In this document: positions 9,978-18,201 of the stretch, one piece after another
Layout of the letters: every line of letters begins with the position of its first letter
Numbering within the stretch: position 1 is the stretch's first letter
Source: Oryzomicrobium terrae
GTDB lineage: Bacteria; Pseudomonadota; Gammaproteobacteria; Burkholderiales; Rhodocyclaceae
Reading direction: 5' to 3'
DNA length: 64,000 nt
Assembly (NCBI RefSeq): GCF_008274805.1
Contig: NZ_CP022579.1
Location: forward strand, 744,001-808,000
The notes under the pieces: generated by a model
The model's database searches: none
What the model saw: the letters and a program-made list of their open reading frames with translations, nothing else
Told to the model about the DNA's origin: nothing
Made by a program: the position numbers and the translations under genes

Positions 9978-10592
9978 ATGAGCAAGACCAAGATGCTGGG
10001 TGCAGCGGTGCTGCTGGCGATGAGCGGTGTGGTTCACGCCGCCGGGCCGGCCAAGCCGGACCTGGCCCGGGCCGAGGAGATCGTTGGCGGGCGCTGTTTC
10101 CTCTGCCACGGCGCCGAGGGCGAGTCGTCCAGCCCGATCTTCCCCCGCCTGGCCGGGCAGAACGCGGATTACGTCGCCAAGCAATTGGCCGATTTCCAGA
10201 GCGGCCGGCGCAAGAGCGACACCATGCAGTCCCAAGTGCAGGAACTGACGGCGGATGAAATGACGGCCCTGGGCCTCTTCTTCGCCGCCAAGAAGCCGGC
10301 GCCCCATCGCCCCCGGGATGTGGATCTGGCTGGGGTCGGTCGTTACATCTTCACCAAGGGCAATCCCTTCGCCGGGGTGGCGGCCTGCTCTAGCTGCCAT
10401 GGCGCCAAGGGTTATGGCACCACCCAACTGCCCCGCCTGGCGGGCCAGCATCCGCTCTACATCGAGGAGCAGCTCAAGCAGTTCAACAAGCGCGAGCGCA
10501 CCAACGACAACGCGGTGATGCACGCGGTGGCGTCCAAGCTCACCGAGCTGGAGGTCAAGGCCGTGGCGGAATACATCGGCGCACTGGACTGA
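9978..10592 (+). CDS. Diheme cytochrome c4
   Basis: Periplasmic electron carrier with two tandem class I cytochrome domains. Signal peptide ends near A22 (VVHAA); hemes bind at C40-F-L-C43-H44 and C137-S-S-C140-H141, each followed by PRLAGQ, characteristic of cytochrome c4. 204 residues, normal. It is monocistronic, with a strong terminator at 10651. Cytochrome c4 often feeds terminal oxidases, and here it may also take electrons from the neighbouring Sox/Fcc enzymes (inference from position). Confidence 0.93.
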   Translation: MSKTKMLGAAVLLAMSGVVHAAGPAKPDLARAEEIVGGRCFLCHGAEGESSSPIFPRLAGQNADYVAKQLADFQSGRRKSDTMQSQVQELTADEMTALGLFFAAKKPAPHRPRDVDLAGVGRYIFTKGNPFAGVAACSSCHGAKGYGTTQLPRLAGQHPLYIEEQLKQFNKRERTNDNAVMHAVASKLTELEVKAVAEYIGALD

Positions 10593-10650
10593 GCGGGTGG
10601 CGGACGCCGGCCCGTCCGGCGCTCTGCCCTTCGTCAAACTCCGCATGAAC

Positions 10651-10690
10651 AAAGGCCCGCCGGGGACGCTCCCCGGCGGGCCTTTGTTTT
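10651..10690 (+). terminator. Intrinsic terminator after cytochrome c4
   Basis: Perfect 16-base stem: AAAGGCCCGCCGGGGA (10651-10666) and its complement (10670-10685) around a 3-base loop, followed by a T-rich run. Very stable. Confidence 0.93.
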
Positions 10691-10714
10691 CGGGCATCTC
10701 CAGGCAGGGTGCCC

Positions 10715-10740
10715 GGAGATGCCCTACTGGCGCGGGGTTT
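10715..10740 (+). repeat. Dispersed intergenic repeat, copy A
   Basis: GGAGATGCCCTACTGGCGCGGGGTTT. The core TGGCGCGGGGTT recurs at 34634-34702 (two tandem copies) and 44891-44910, with divergent relatives at 37591-37688. Always intergenic. Confidence 0.6.
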
Positions 10741-10766
10741 CAAATGGCGCCAGGTTGCGGTGCGGC

Positions 10767-12065
10767 TCAGGTCAGCATGTCGGCCCAGATGTTCTTGGCC
10801 CAGCCCAGGGCGATCTTCGCCTCCAGCTCGTTGCGCGCCGCCGAGACGCCACCGGCCCCGGCCACCGGCATCGGCTGCTTCTTCTCCGCGTCGTAGCGGT
10901 GCACCGAGGAGACGTGGATGACGCTCTTTTCGGCGACGAAGCTGTAGCAGGTGTTCATCACCACCGGCTCCGGATTGGGTTCCAGGCCGGACTGCAAGTT
11001 GATGATGGCGGCGGCGGCCACCTTGGCGTGCTGGTTGGCCATGTGTCCGGACTTGGGCATGGTGGGCGCCGGGAAGATGGCGTCGCCCAGGACATGGACC
11101 CCCGGGGTGTTGGTGGACTCCATGGTCAGCCAGTTGACGTCCACCCAGCGGTTGTTGATCAGCTTGAGGCCGGCCTTGGCAGCGATCTCGCCGGTGCGCT
11201 GGGGCGGGATGACGTTGAGCACGTCGGCCTTGACCTTGTCGAACTCGAGCAGGGCGGTCTTGCCGGCCACGTCCACGTCGGTGAGCTGGCTGTTCGGCCG
11301 GTACTCGACGATGCCCTTGTACAGGTCGTCCCAGGCTTTCATGAAGAGGCCCTTCTTCGAGGTCACCTCTTCGTTGGCGTCGAGGATCAGCACCTTGGAT
11401 TTGGGCTTCTTCGCCTTCAGGTAGGCGGCCACTACGCTGGCACGCTCGTAGGGCCCGGGAGGGCAACGGTAGGGGGCCTTGGGGATGGAGATGGCGAACA
11501 CGCCACCGTCCTTCATGTCCTCCAGCTGCTTGCGCAAGGCAACGGTCTGGGGGCCGGCCTTCCAGGCGTGCAGGATCTTGCCCTGGGCGTCGGCGTTGTT
11601 GAGGGCCGGTACCTGGTCCCATTGGAAGTCCACGCCGGGGGAGAGCACCAGCCGGTCGTAGGACAGGGTGCCGCCCTGGGCCAGGGTGACGGTGCGCTTG
11701 GCGGTATCCACCGCAGTCACTTCGTCCTTGATGACCCGCACGCCCCAGTGGGTCTTGAGGCCCTCGTAGGAGACGGTGATGTCCTCCAGGCCCTTGTAGC
11801 CGGCCACCACCAGGTTGGAGATGGGGCACGAGACGAAGTTGGCGTTGCGCTCCACCAGGGTCACATCGATGCCCCGGTCGCTCCACATGCGCAGGTACTT
11901 GGCCACGGTGGCGCCGCCATAGCCGCCGCCCACCACCACCACGTGGCCGCGGGCCTTGCTGGCACCGCCGGCGCAGGCCGTCAGGCCAAGGGTCGAGCCG
12001 GCCACGGAGGCGGCACCGGCTGCCTTGAGGAAGTCGCGTCGATTGAGTTGGTTCAGATTCGGCAT
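10767..12065 (-). CDS. fccB: Flavocytochrome c sulfide dehydrogenase, flavoprotein subunit
   Basis: Periplasmic sulfide-oxidising flavoprotein (SoxF when sox-linked). 432 residues. Tat signal N-R-R-D-F-L-K at 8-14; FAD motif VVVVGGGYGGATVAKYL (42-58). Three cysteines known from the Allochromatium enzyme align: C80 in FVSCPISN (covalent FAD attachment), and C201 (YRCPPGPYERAS) with C373 (NTCYSF), the redox disulfide. The C-terminal FCSD domain is complete. Its cytochrome partner lies 12 bases upstream in the same operon. Confidence 0.93.
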   Translation of the reverse strand: MPNLNQLNRRDFLKAAGAASVAGSTLGLTACAGGASKARGHVVVVGGGYGGATVAKYLRMWSDRGIDVTLVERNANFVSCPISNLVVAGYKGLEDITVSYEGLKTHWGVRVIKDEVTAVDTAKRTVTLAQGGTLSYDRLVLSPGVDFQWDQVPALNNADAQGKILHAWKAGPQTVALRKQLEDMKDGGVFAISIPKAPYRCPPGPYERASVVAAYLKAKKPKSKVLILDANEEVTSKKGLFMKAWDDLYKGIVEYRPNSQLTDVDVAGKTALLEFDKVKADVLNVIPPQRTGEIAAKAGLKLINNRWVDVNWLTMESTNTPGVHVLGDAIFPAPTMPKSGHMANQHAKVAAAAIINLQSGLEPNPEPVVMNTCYSFVAEKSVIHVSSVHRYDAEKKQPMPVAGAGGVSAARNELEAKIALGWAKNIWADMLT

Positions 12066-12077
12066 GGTCGCTCCCCC

Positions 12078-12401
12078 TTATTTCTGTGCGGCAAAGTAGT
12101 CGGCGATCAGGCTCAGTTGCTCGTCGGTGTAGCCCTTGCTGATCTGGTGCATGATCGTGGCCGGCTTCACGCCGGTCTTGAAGTCGTTGAGTTTCTGCAG
12201 GAGCTTGTCCCGGGGCGTGCCGGCCAGGGCGTCCAGGCCGGAGCCGGGCACGGCGTTGCCGTTGGTGCCGTGGCAGTTGGCGCAGGTCGCCGCCAGGTTG
12301 CGGCCCAGGTTCGGATCCTTGGCCAGGGCGCTGCCGCTGGCGCCGGCAAGGGCGGTGGCGGCGATCAGGGCCAGGGCCCATCGGTGCGACGAACGAATCA
12401 T
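12078..12401 (-). CDS. fccA: Flavocytochrome c small cytochrome subunit (monoheme)
   Basis: Periplasmic class I cytochrome c, 107 residues, with signal peptide (cleavage near ALA-K28) and one heme site C40-A-N-C43-H44. It belongs with the FccB downstream (12-base gap); the pair equals SoxE-SoxF in some sox clusters. Start ATG at 12401 with a strong AAGGAGGAAAC SD; an upstream in-frame extension to 12563 has no merit. The axial methionine is probably in PATIMHQ. Confidence 0.88.
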   Translation of the reverse strand: MIRSSHRWALALIAATALAGASGSALAKDPNLGRNLAATCANCHGTNGNAVPGSGLDALAGTPRDKLLQKLNDFKTGVKPATIMHQISKGYTDEQLSLIADYFAAQK

Positions 12402-12595
12402 GTTTCCTCCTTGAAAGCTGGTTTTCCCGCAGGGAATGGTGCGCCGCATTCGGCGGCCCGGGAGGGCGCCTCGCGCCGGCGCGGGTAACGACAGCCTGTT
12501 CTCTTCCTCGTGCTCCCGCGATTTTCCCGGTTTCATGGGAAAAAACGGGGATGCCGCGGACATGGTTTTATGCTGCGGTACAGCATGCAGCGTTA

Positions 12596-12624
12596 TTGAC
12601 TATATAACTACATAGTTATAGATT
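12596..12624 (+). promoter_or_regulatory. Palindromic operator and promoter between fccAB and the ArsR gene
   Basis: Perfect palindrome TATAACTACATAGTTATA at 12603-12620 in an AT-rich island between divergent genes. On the plus strand TTGACT (12596-12601) with TAGATT 17 bases on (12619-12624) could be -35 and -10, so the palindrome would fill the spacer, a layout suited to ArsR-family repression. It could serve both directions. The palindrome is seen; the link to the regulator is inferred. Confidence 0.66.
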
Positions 12625-12669
12625 TAACGCACCAATCAACGAAGCACGTTATTCGGACTCTACGCTGTC

Positions 12670-13011
12670 ATGGACGAAGTCGACAAGGTGTTCGATGTAG
12701 TGGCTGAGTATTTCAGCCTGCTTTCGGACCCGACCCGTCTGCGGATTCTTCACTGCCTGTGCAACAGCGAAAAGCCGGTGCACGAAGTGGTGGATGCCAT
12801 CGGTCTGACCCAGGCCAACGTCTCGCGGCACCTCAGCCTGCTCTATCGAGCCGGTGTGGTGGACCGCCGCCGGGACGGTAACGAGGTGTTCTACCGGGTG
12901 GTGGACCAGAATTTCGTAGACCTGTGCCGCACCGTGTGCGTGTCGGTGGCCAGCCGGGCTGACCGGCTGCCGGCCGACGGCGCCGGCCTGTTCCCGGCGA
13001 GCGACGCCTAA
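12670..13011 (+). CDS. ArsR-family regulator of the sox/fcc cluster (candidate sulfur-responsive repressor)
   Basis: 113-residue winged-helix protein: EYFSLLSDPTRLRILHCLCN, the recognition helix TQANVSRHLSLLYRAGVV and the wing RRRDGNEVFYRV. It carries cysteines C29 and C31 in the second helix and C86 and C90 (DLCRTVC) in the C-terminal helix. SqrR/BigR-type ArsR proteins sense persulfides through a cysteine pair in equivalent helices, so a reactive-sulfur switch is plausible. It sits between fccBA and soxCDYZAXB and next to an 18-base palindrome. ATG at 12670. Signal identity is inferred from position and cysteines. Confidence 0.83.
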   Translation: MDEVDKVFDVVAEYFSLLSDPTRLRILHCLCNSEKPVHEVVDAIGLTQANVSRHLSLLYRAGVVDRRRDGNEVFYRVVDQNFVDLCRTVCVSVASRADRLPADGAGLFPASDA

Positions 13012-13066
13012 CGGGCGAAAGCCCGGCCCGCGGCGCGATGCCTGCGCGACGTCCTGATAATCGCTT

Positions 13067-13079
13067 TATTCGAATATTC
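13067..13079. promoter_or_regulatory. AT-rich palindrome upstream of soxC
   Basis: TATTCGAATA (13067-13076), overlapping GAATATTC (13072-13079), 33 bases before the soxC start. It may be a second operator or part of the sox promoter. Its sequence differs from the 12603 palindrome, so one regulator binding both is not shown. Confidence 0.4.
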
Positions 13080-13111
13080 CAATGAACACGCCATCCATGA
13101 GGGGAGACTGC

Positions 13112-14497
13112 ATGAGTGAGCATCCGACACGGCCCGAAGGCGCCGGTCAGCGCCTGGGCAAGGTGCGCCCGGCCCCCGAGGGCTTTCTGAGCCAGGACGA
13201 TATCGCCGCGGTCAAGGCCGGCCGCCGGGATTTCCTGCGCGGCAGCTTTTCCGCCGCCGTGGCTGCCATGGGTGCCGGCGCCGCTGGCTTTTCCGGCCTG
13301 GCCCGGGCCGCCGAGGAGGGCGACTCCGCCATCCTCACCCTGCCGCCCTGGAGCACCAGCCTGGGCCAAGGGGTCGCCACCCGTCCCTACGGCCTGCCCA
13401 GCCAGTACGAAAAAGGCTTGATCCGCCGCGAATCGCCGGGCCTGACCCGGGTGTCCGGCTCGTCCGTGGCCTTCACCCCGTTGCAGGGCCTGTTCGGCAT
13501 CATCACCCCCTCGGGCCTGCACTTCGAGCGCCACCACCAGGGCTGGCAGGACATCGATCCGTCGCGCCACCGCCTGATGATCAACGGCTCCGATCCCTCC
13601 ATGGTCAAGCGGCCCAAGGTCTACACCATGGACGACATCCTGCGCATGCCGCCGGTGTCGCGCATCCACTTCATCGAATGCGGCGCCAACACCGGCATGG
13701 AGTGGGGCAACGTGGCGGTGCCCACCGTTCAGTACTCCCACGGCATGCTGTCCTGCTCCGAATTCACCGGGGTTCCCCTGCGCTGGATCCTGGAGGACTG
13801 CGGCGCCGACCTGAAGAAGGGCAAGTACATTCTGGCCGAGGGGGCCGACGGCTCGTCCATGACCCGCACCATCCCCATGGAACTGGTGCTGTCCGACGAG
13901 GTGCTGGTGGCCTACGGCCAGAACGGCGAAATGCTGCGCCCCGAGAACGGCTACCCGCTGCGCCTGGTGGTCCCGGGCGTCCAGGGCGTGTCCTGGGTCA
14001 AGTGGTTGCGCCGCATCGAGGTGGGCGATCAGCCTTACGCCACCAAGGACGAGGCGGTGCACTACATCGACCTGATGCCTAACGGCCAGCATCGCCAGTA
14101 CTCCTCCATCCAGGAGGCCAAGTCGGTCATCACCAGCCCCTCCGGTGGCCAGATGCTGCTCGACAAGGGCTTCTACAACGTCACCGGTCTGGCCTGGTCC
14201 GGCAGGGGCAAGGTCAAGAAGGTGGATGTCTCCTTCGACGGCGGCATCAACTGGAAGGAAGCGCGCCTGGAGGGCCCGATCCATTCCAAGGCCCTGGCCC
14301 GCTTCAACATCGGCTGGGTGTGGGATGGCAAGCCGGCGATCCTGCAATCCCGGGTCACCGACGAAACCGGCTACGTCCAGCCGTCCTACGGCCAGCTGCG
14401 CGCCGTGCGCGGCACCAAGTCGATCTATCACAACAACGCCATTCAATCCTGGAAAGTGGCCGAGAGCGGGGAGGTGTCCAATGTCCAGGTTCTCTAA
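13112..14497 (+). CDS. soxC: Sulfane dehydrogenase molybdoprotein subunit
   Basis: Molybdenum-cofactor subunit of Sox(CD)2, which oxidises the sulfane sulfur bound to SoxY. 461 residues from the ATG at 13112 (SD GGGGAG); an earlier ATG at 13082 lacks an SD. Tat motif G-R-R-D-F-L-R-G at 37-44. The sulfite-oxidase fold carries the Mo-binding C190 in HFIECGANTGMEW. The C-terminal dimerisation domain is complete. First gene of soxCDYZAXB. Presence of SoxCD predicts complete thiosulfate oxidation to sulfate without obligatory sulfur globules. Confidence 0.95.
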   Translation: MSEHPTRPEGAGQRLGKVRPAPEGFLSQDDIAAVKAGRRDFLRGSFSAAVAAMGAGAAGFSGLARAAEEGDSAILTLPPWSTSLGQGVATRPYGLPSQYEKGLIRRESPGLTRVSGSSVAFTPLQGLFGIITPSGLHFERHHQGWQDIDPSRHRLMINGSDPSMVKRPKVYTMDDILRMPPVSRIHFIECGANTGMEWGNVAVPTVQYSHGMLSCSEFTGVPLRWILEDCGADLKKGKYILAEGADGSSMTRTIPMELVLSDEVLVAYGQNGEMLRPENGYPLRLVVPGVQGVSWVKWLRRIEVGDQPYATKDEAVHYIDLMPNGQHRQYSSIQEAKSVITSPSGGQMLLDKGFYNVTGLAWSGRGKVKKVDVSFDGGINWKEARLEGPIHSKALARFNIGWVWDGKPAILQSRVTDETGYVQPSYGQLRAVRGTKSIYHNNAIQSWKVAESGEVSNVQVL

Positions 14498-15560
14498 GCT
14501 CGCCTGTGTTGCCCTGATCGGCGCCCTGGGTGCCACCTCGGCCCTGGCCGCCGGCAAGGGTGCGGCACCTGCTGCGCCGGTGCTCGAAGGCCTTGGCCGT
14601 CCCGCCACCCCGGCCGAGATCCGCGCCTGGGACATCGACGTGCGTCCCGACTTCAAGGGCCTGCCCAAGGGCCAGGGCTCGGTGGATCAGGGGCAGGAAG
14701 TGTGGGAGGCCAAGTGCGCCACCTGCCACGGCACCTTCGGCGAGTCGAACGAGGTGTTCACCCCGATCGCCGGCGGTACCACCGCCGACGACATCAAGAC
14801 CGGTCATGTCAAGAATCTGGGCCCCGGCTCCAGCTTCCCCCAGCGCACCACGCTGATGAAGGTGGCCACCCTGTCGACCCTGTGGGACTACATCAACCGG
14901 GCCATGCCGTGGACCGCGCCGAAGTCCCTCAAGACCGACGAGGTGTATGCGGTGCTCGCCTACATCCTCAACCTGGGTGAGATCGTGCCGGCCGACTTCG
15001 TGCTCTCCGACGCCAACATCGCCGAAGTGCAAAAGCGCATGCCCAACCGCAACGGCATGACCACCGATCACGGCCTGTGGCCGGGCAAGGGCATCGGCAC
15101 CGGCAAGCCGGACGTGAAGGCTGTGGCCTGCATGACCAACTGCAAGACCGAGGTGAAGATCGGCTCGACCCTGCCCGACTATGCGGAAGCCGCCCACGGC
15201 AACCTGGCCGAGCAGAACCGCACCGTCGGCGCCACCCGGGGCAAGGACATCAATGCCGCCAAGGGGCAGCCCGCCGCCGCGGCGGACAAGCCCTCGGCCA
15301 ACGCCCTGACCAGCCAACTGGCCCAGACCGCCGGCTGCACCGCCTGCCACGGCCTGACCAACAAGGTCGTCGGCCCGGGCTTCAACGAGGTGGCGGCCAA
15401 GTACAAGGGCAAGGCCGATGCGGAAGGTAAACTGGTCGCCAAGGTGAAGCAGGGTGGCGCCGGCGTGTGGGGGCAGATCCCGATGCCGCCGCAATCCCTC
15501 AAGGACGAGGAAATCAAGTCCCTGGTGCAGTGGATCCTGTCGGGCACCCCGGCAAAGTAA
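14481..15560 (+). CDS. soxD: Sulfane dehydrogenase diheme cytochrome subunit
   Basis: Periplasmic diheme cytochrome c partner of SoxC. 359 residues; signal peptide ending near ALAA24; hemes at C79-A-T-C82-H83 and C286-T-A-C289-H290. The two cytochrome domains are joined by a linker that includes an Ala-rich stretch (about 255-275). Its start overlaps soxC by 17 bases (SD GGGGAGG inside soxC), indicating coupled translation in a different frame. An extra cysteine pair (CMTNC, about 217-221) lies in the linker. Confidence 0.94.
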   Translation: MSRFSKLACVALIGALGATSALAAGKGAAPAAPVLEGLGRPATPAEIRAWDIDVRPDFKGLPKGQGSVDQGQEVWEAKCATCHGTFGESNEVFTPIAGGTTADDIKTGHVKNLGPGSSFPQRTTLMKVATLSTLWDYINRAMPWTAPKSLKTDEVYAVLAYILNLGEIVPADFVLSDANIAEVQKRMPNRNGMTTDHGLWPGKGIGTGKPDVKAVACMTNCKTEVKIGSTLPDYAEAAHGNLAEQNRTVGATRGKDINAAKGQPAAAADKPSANALTSQLAQTAGCTACHGLTNKVVGPGFNEVAAKYKGKADAEGKLVAKVKQGGAGVWGQIPMPPQSLKDEEIKSLVQWILSGTPAK

Positions 15561-15618
15561 CCGTAGCGCATGAAAGATCACGCGGCGTCGCAGGACGCCA
15601 TTTAGAGGAGACTGACTG

Positions 15619-16098
15619 ATGAGCATGAACGAGATGAACGCCCGCCGCGATGCCATGAAGAAGATGGGTGGCATGGGTTTCCTGGGCCTGCTGGCTGCCG
15701 CCGGCATGATCACCCCGCAGATGGCCCTGGCCGCCTGGAACAAGGGCGCCTTCGAAGCCAAGACCCTGGCCGACACCCTGAAGGCTCTGGGCGCCGGTAC
15801 CCCGGTGGAATCCAAGGACGTGGTGCTGAACGCCCCGGACATCGCTGAAAACGGCGCCGTGGTGCCGGTCTCCGTCACCAGCAACCTGCCCAAGAGCCAG
15901 CAGGTGGCGATCCTGGTGGAAAAGAACCCGAACGCCCTGACCGCCCAGTTCACCATCCCGGAAGGCACCGAAGCCAGCATCACCACCCGGGTGAAGATGG
16001 GCCAGACCTCCGACGTCTACGCCCTGGTCAAGTCCGACGGCAAGTTCTACATCGCCAAGAAAGAAATCAAGGTCACCCTGGGCGGCTGCGGCGGCTAA
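15619..16098 (+). CDS. soxY: Sulfur carrier protein SoxY
   Basis: Swinging-arm substrate carrier: sulfur intermediates are covalently attached to the cysteine of the C-terminal GGCGG motif (C157 of 159). The N-terminus has a Tat-like signal (NARRDAMKKMGGMGFLGLL) ending near ALAA. SD AGAGGAG precedes the ATG. soxZ follows after 62 bases; SoxY and SoxZ form a heterodimer exported together. Confidence 0.96.
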   Translation: MSMNEMNARRDAMKKMGGMGFLGLLAAAGMITPQMALAAWNKGAFEAKTLADTLKALGAGTPVESKDVVLNAPDIAENGAVVPVSVTSNLPKSQQVAILVEKNPNALTAQFTIPEGTEASITTRVKMGQTSDVYALVKSDGKFYIAKKEIKVTLGGCGG

Positions 16099-16160
16099 GT
16101 GCTGACCTTGCCAAGCCCCATCCCCAGGCCCAACCACCGTATTAAGACAGGAGTCACACC

Positions 16161-16472
16161 ATGGCTGATCCGATGAAAATCCGCGCCGCCAACAAGGACG
16201 GCGTCACCGAAGTGAAGATCCTCATGAGCCACGAAATGGAAACCGGCCAGCGCAAGGACGCGTCCGGCGCCATCGTGCCTGCCCACTTCATCACCGAAGT
16301 CACCGCCAGCTGGAACGGCAAGGTCGTGCTGCAGGGCGAATTCGGCCCGGCCGTGTCCAAGAACCCCTACCTGTCCTTCAAGTTCAAGGGCGGCGCCAAG
16401 GGTGAAAAGGTCACCGTGTCCTGGGTGGACAACAAGGGTGACAAGCGCAGCGACGAAGGCGTCATCGCTTAA
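16161..16472 (+). CDS. soxZ: Sulfur carrier partner SoxZ
   Basis: 103 residues, typical SoxZ (MADPMKIRAANKDGVTEVK; KNPYLSFKFKGGAKGEKVTV; ending RSDEGVIA). It has no signal peptide and presumably rides to the periplasm with SoxY through Tat. SD ACAGGAG precedes the ATG. A 124-base gap follows before soxA. Confidence 0.96.
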   Translation: MADPMKIRAANKDGVTEVKILMSHEMETGQRKDASGAIVPAHFITEVTASWNGKVVLQGEFGPAVSKNPYLSFKFKGGAKGEKVTVSWVDNKGDKRSDEGVIA

Positions 16473-16596
16473 GCAGTACCGCCGTAGCCGGGCTGGCCGC
16501 CGTGGCCGGTCCGGGTTGTACCCATACCAATAAGCGCCCGGCTCCATGCATCCTGCATGGGCACGGGGTTCGCCCAATCCTTGATGGAGGAGAGTC

Positions 16597-17430
16597 ATGC
16601 GTAACCAACGCCCTGGCACCCCGAATGCTGCCCGCGCCTGGCTGATGGCCGGCAGCCTTGCCTTCCTGGCCACCGGCTCCGCCCTCGCCCAGGACAAATC
16701 CATGGACGAGATCGCCAAGTACCGCGAGATGCTCGCCGACGGCAACCCGGCCGAGCTGATCGAAATGCGCGGCGAAGAGTTGTGGAAGACCCCGCGCGGC
16801 CCCAAGAACGTCAGCCTCGAACAATGCGACCTGGGCCTCGGCCCGGGCAAGGTCGAAGGTGCTTACGCCCAGCTGCCGCGCTACTTTGCCGATACCGGCA
16901 AGGTGATGGACGTGGAGTCCCGCCTGGTGCACTGCATGCAGACCCTGCAGGGTTATTCCTTCGCCGAGGCGACCAAGAACTGGTATTCCAAGCCGGGCAA
17001 GGAATCGGACCTGGTGGCCCTGGTCACCTGGATCGGCGGCCAGAGCAACGGCCAAAAGATCAGCGTGCCGGCCAAGCACCCCAAGGAAGCCGAGATGGTG
17101 AAGATCGGCGAGTACATCTTCCATCGCCGCTCCGGTCCCCAGGATTTCGGCTGCGCCATCTGCCACGGCCAGGACGGTGTGCGCATCCGCCTCCAGGACC
17201 TGGACAACCTGTCCCAGCCCAAGGGCGCCCAGAAGGCCATGCGTACCTGGCCCTCCTACCGGGTGTCTCAGGGCACCGTGTGGACCATGCAGCGCCGCCT
17301 GATCGACTGCATGCGCCAGGCCCGCTGGCCGGAGCAGAAGTTCCCCTCCGACGCCGTGGTCGCCCTGGAAATGTACCTGCAGAACAAGGCTACCGGCGGG
17401 GTCCTCGAATCCCCGGGAATCAAGCGCTGA
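16597..17430 (+). CDS. soxA: L-cysteine S-thiosulfotransferase subunit SoxA (one-heme type)
   Basis: Catalytic cytochrome subunit of SoxAX, which couples thiosulfate to the SoxY cysteine. 277 residues with signal peptide (ALAQ-D near 33). One CxxCH heme site, C186-A-I-C189-H190, and the active-site/heme-ligand cysteine C238 in LIDCMRQARWPE, which becomes a persulfide in known enzymes. The N-terminal heme of diheme SoxA is absent; C77 and C113 remain, probably as a disulfide. SD GGAGGAG. soxX follows after 10 bases. Confidence 0.95.
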   Translation: MRNQRPGTPNAARAWLMAGSLAFLATGSALAQDKSMDEIAKYREMLADGNPAELIEMRGEELWKTPRGPKNVSLEQCDLGLGPGKVEGAYAQLPRYFADTGKVMDVESRLVHCMQTLQGYSFAEATKNWYSKPGKESDLVALVTWIGGQSNGQKISVPAKHPKEAEMVKIGEYIFHRRSGPQDFGCAICHGQDGVRIRLQDLDNLSQPKGAQKAMRTWPSYRVSQGTVWTMQRRLIDCMRQARWPEQKFPSDAVVALEMYLQNKATGGVLESPGIKR

Positions 17431-17440
17431 GGAGACGAAC

Positions 17441-18118
17441 ATGAGCCATCACACCCTGCGACTCCTGGCCGCCGCCGTGGCCGTCAGCACCATCCTGCCC
17501 CTGGCCGCCCACGCTGCGGATAAGGCCCCGGCCGCCGCCAAGCCGGCCAAGGCCGATCCCGCCCTGGTCGCCAAGGCCGAAAAGCTGTACCTGGATTCCT
17601 TCGACCCGGACCAGCCGCGCACCCACCTGGACCGCCTCAAGCAGGACGAGGCCATGGCCCTGTGCAGCCAGTACAAGGACAATCCCCCGGCAGCCGTGCG
17701 CGCCAAGATCGAAAAGGCCCAGCTGGAGACCATCCGCTTCCCGGTGGAAGGCCGCCTGGTGGGCGACTGGAAGAAGGGCGAGGAACTCGCCTCCTCCGGC
17801 CGCGGCGGGCACATCGGCAAGATCCAGCCCGACCCCAAGGGCACGGCCCGGGGCGGCAACTGCTATGCCTGCCACCAGCTGGCGACCAAGGAAGTGGCCT
17901 ACGGCACCATCGGCCCCTCCCTGCACAACTTCGCCAAGGTGCGCGGCTACGGCGAGGACATCGCCCGCTACGCCTACATGAAGGTGTACAACGCCCAGGC
18001 CTTCTCCGCCTGCACCAACATGCCGCGCTTTGGCTACCACGCCTGGCTGACGCCGGAGCAGATCGCCGACATCGTCGCCTTCCTGATGGACCCGGAATCC
18101 CCGGTCAACAAGGACTGA
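17441..18118 (+). CDS. soxX: SoxAX cytochrome subunit SoxX (long form)
   Basis: Monoheme cytochrome c subunit of SoxAX, 225 residues, longer than the roughly 130-residue short form because of an N-terminal extension (about residues 26-100: Ala/Pro/Lys-rich, then a helical part with C75). Heme site C141-Y-A-C144-H145, probable axial Met at M194 (ACTNMPRFG). Signal peptide ends near AHAA. An intrinsic terminator lies 23 bases after the stop, before soxB. Confidence 0.94.
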   Translation: MSHHTLRLLAAAVAVSTILPLAAHAADKAPAAAKPAKADPALVAKAEKLYLDSFDPDQPRTHLDRLKQDEAMALCSQYKDNPPAAVRAKIEKAQLETIRFPVEGRLVGDWKKGEELASSGRGGHIGKIQPDPKGTARGGNCYACHQLATKEVAYGTIGPSLHNFAKVRGYGEDIARYAYMKVYNAQAFSACTNMPRFGYHAWLTPEQIADIVAFLMDPESPVNKD

Positions 18119-18141
18119 GGCCGGAACCGCGTACCCCCTTG

Positions 18142-18174
18142 GCCCGAACGGCACCGTCGCTCGGGCTTTTTTTT
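18142..18174 (+). terminator. Intrinsic terminator between soxX and soxB
   Basis: GCCCGA (18142-18147) pairs with TCGGGC (18161-18166), with extra pairing inside the loop (CGG/CCG), followed at once by eight T residues (18167-18174). It lies inside the otherwise continuous sox operon, 27 bases before soxB, so it should lower soxB relative to upstream genes unless read through. Confidence 0.82.
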
Positions 18175-18201
18175 ACGAATTGAGTTGGAAGGGACCGTTT
18201 C

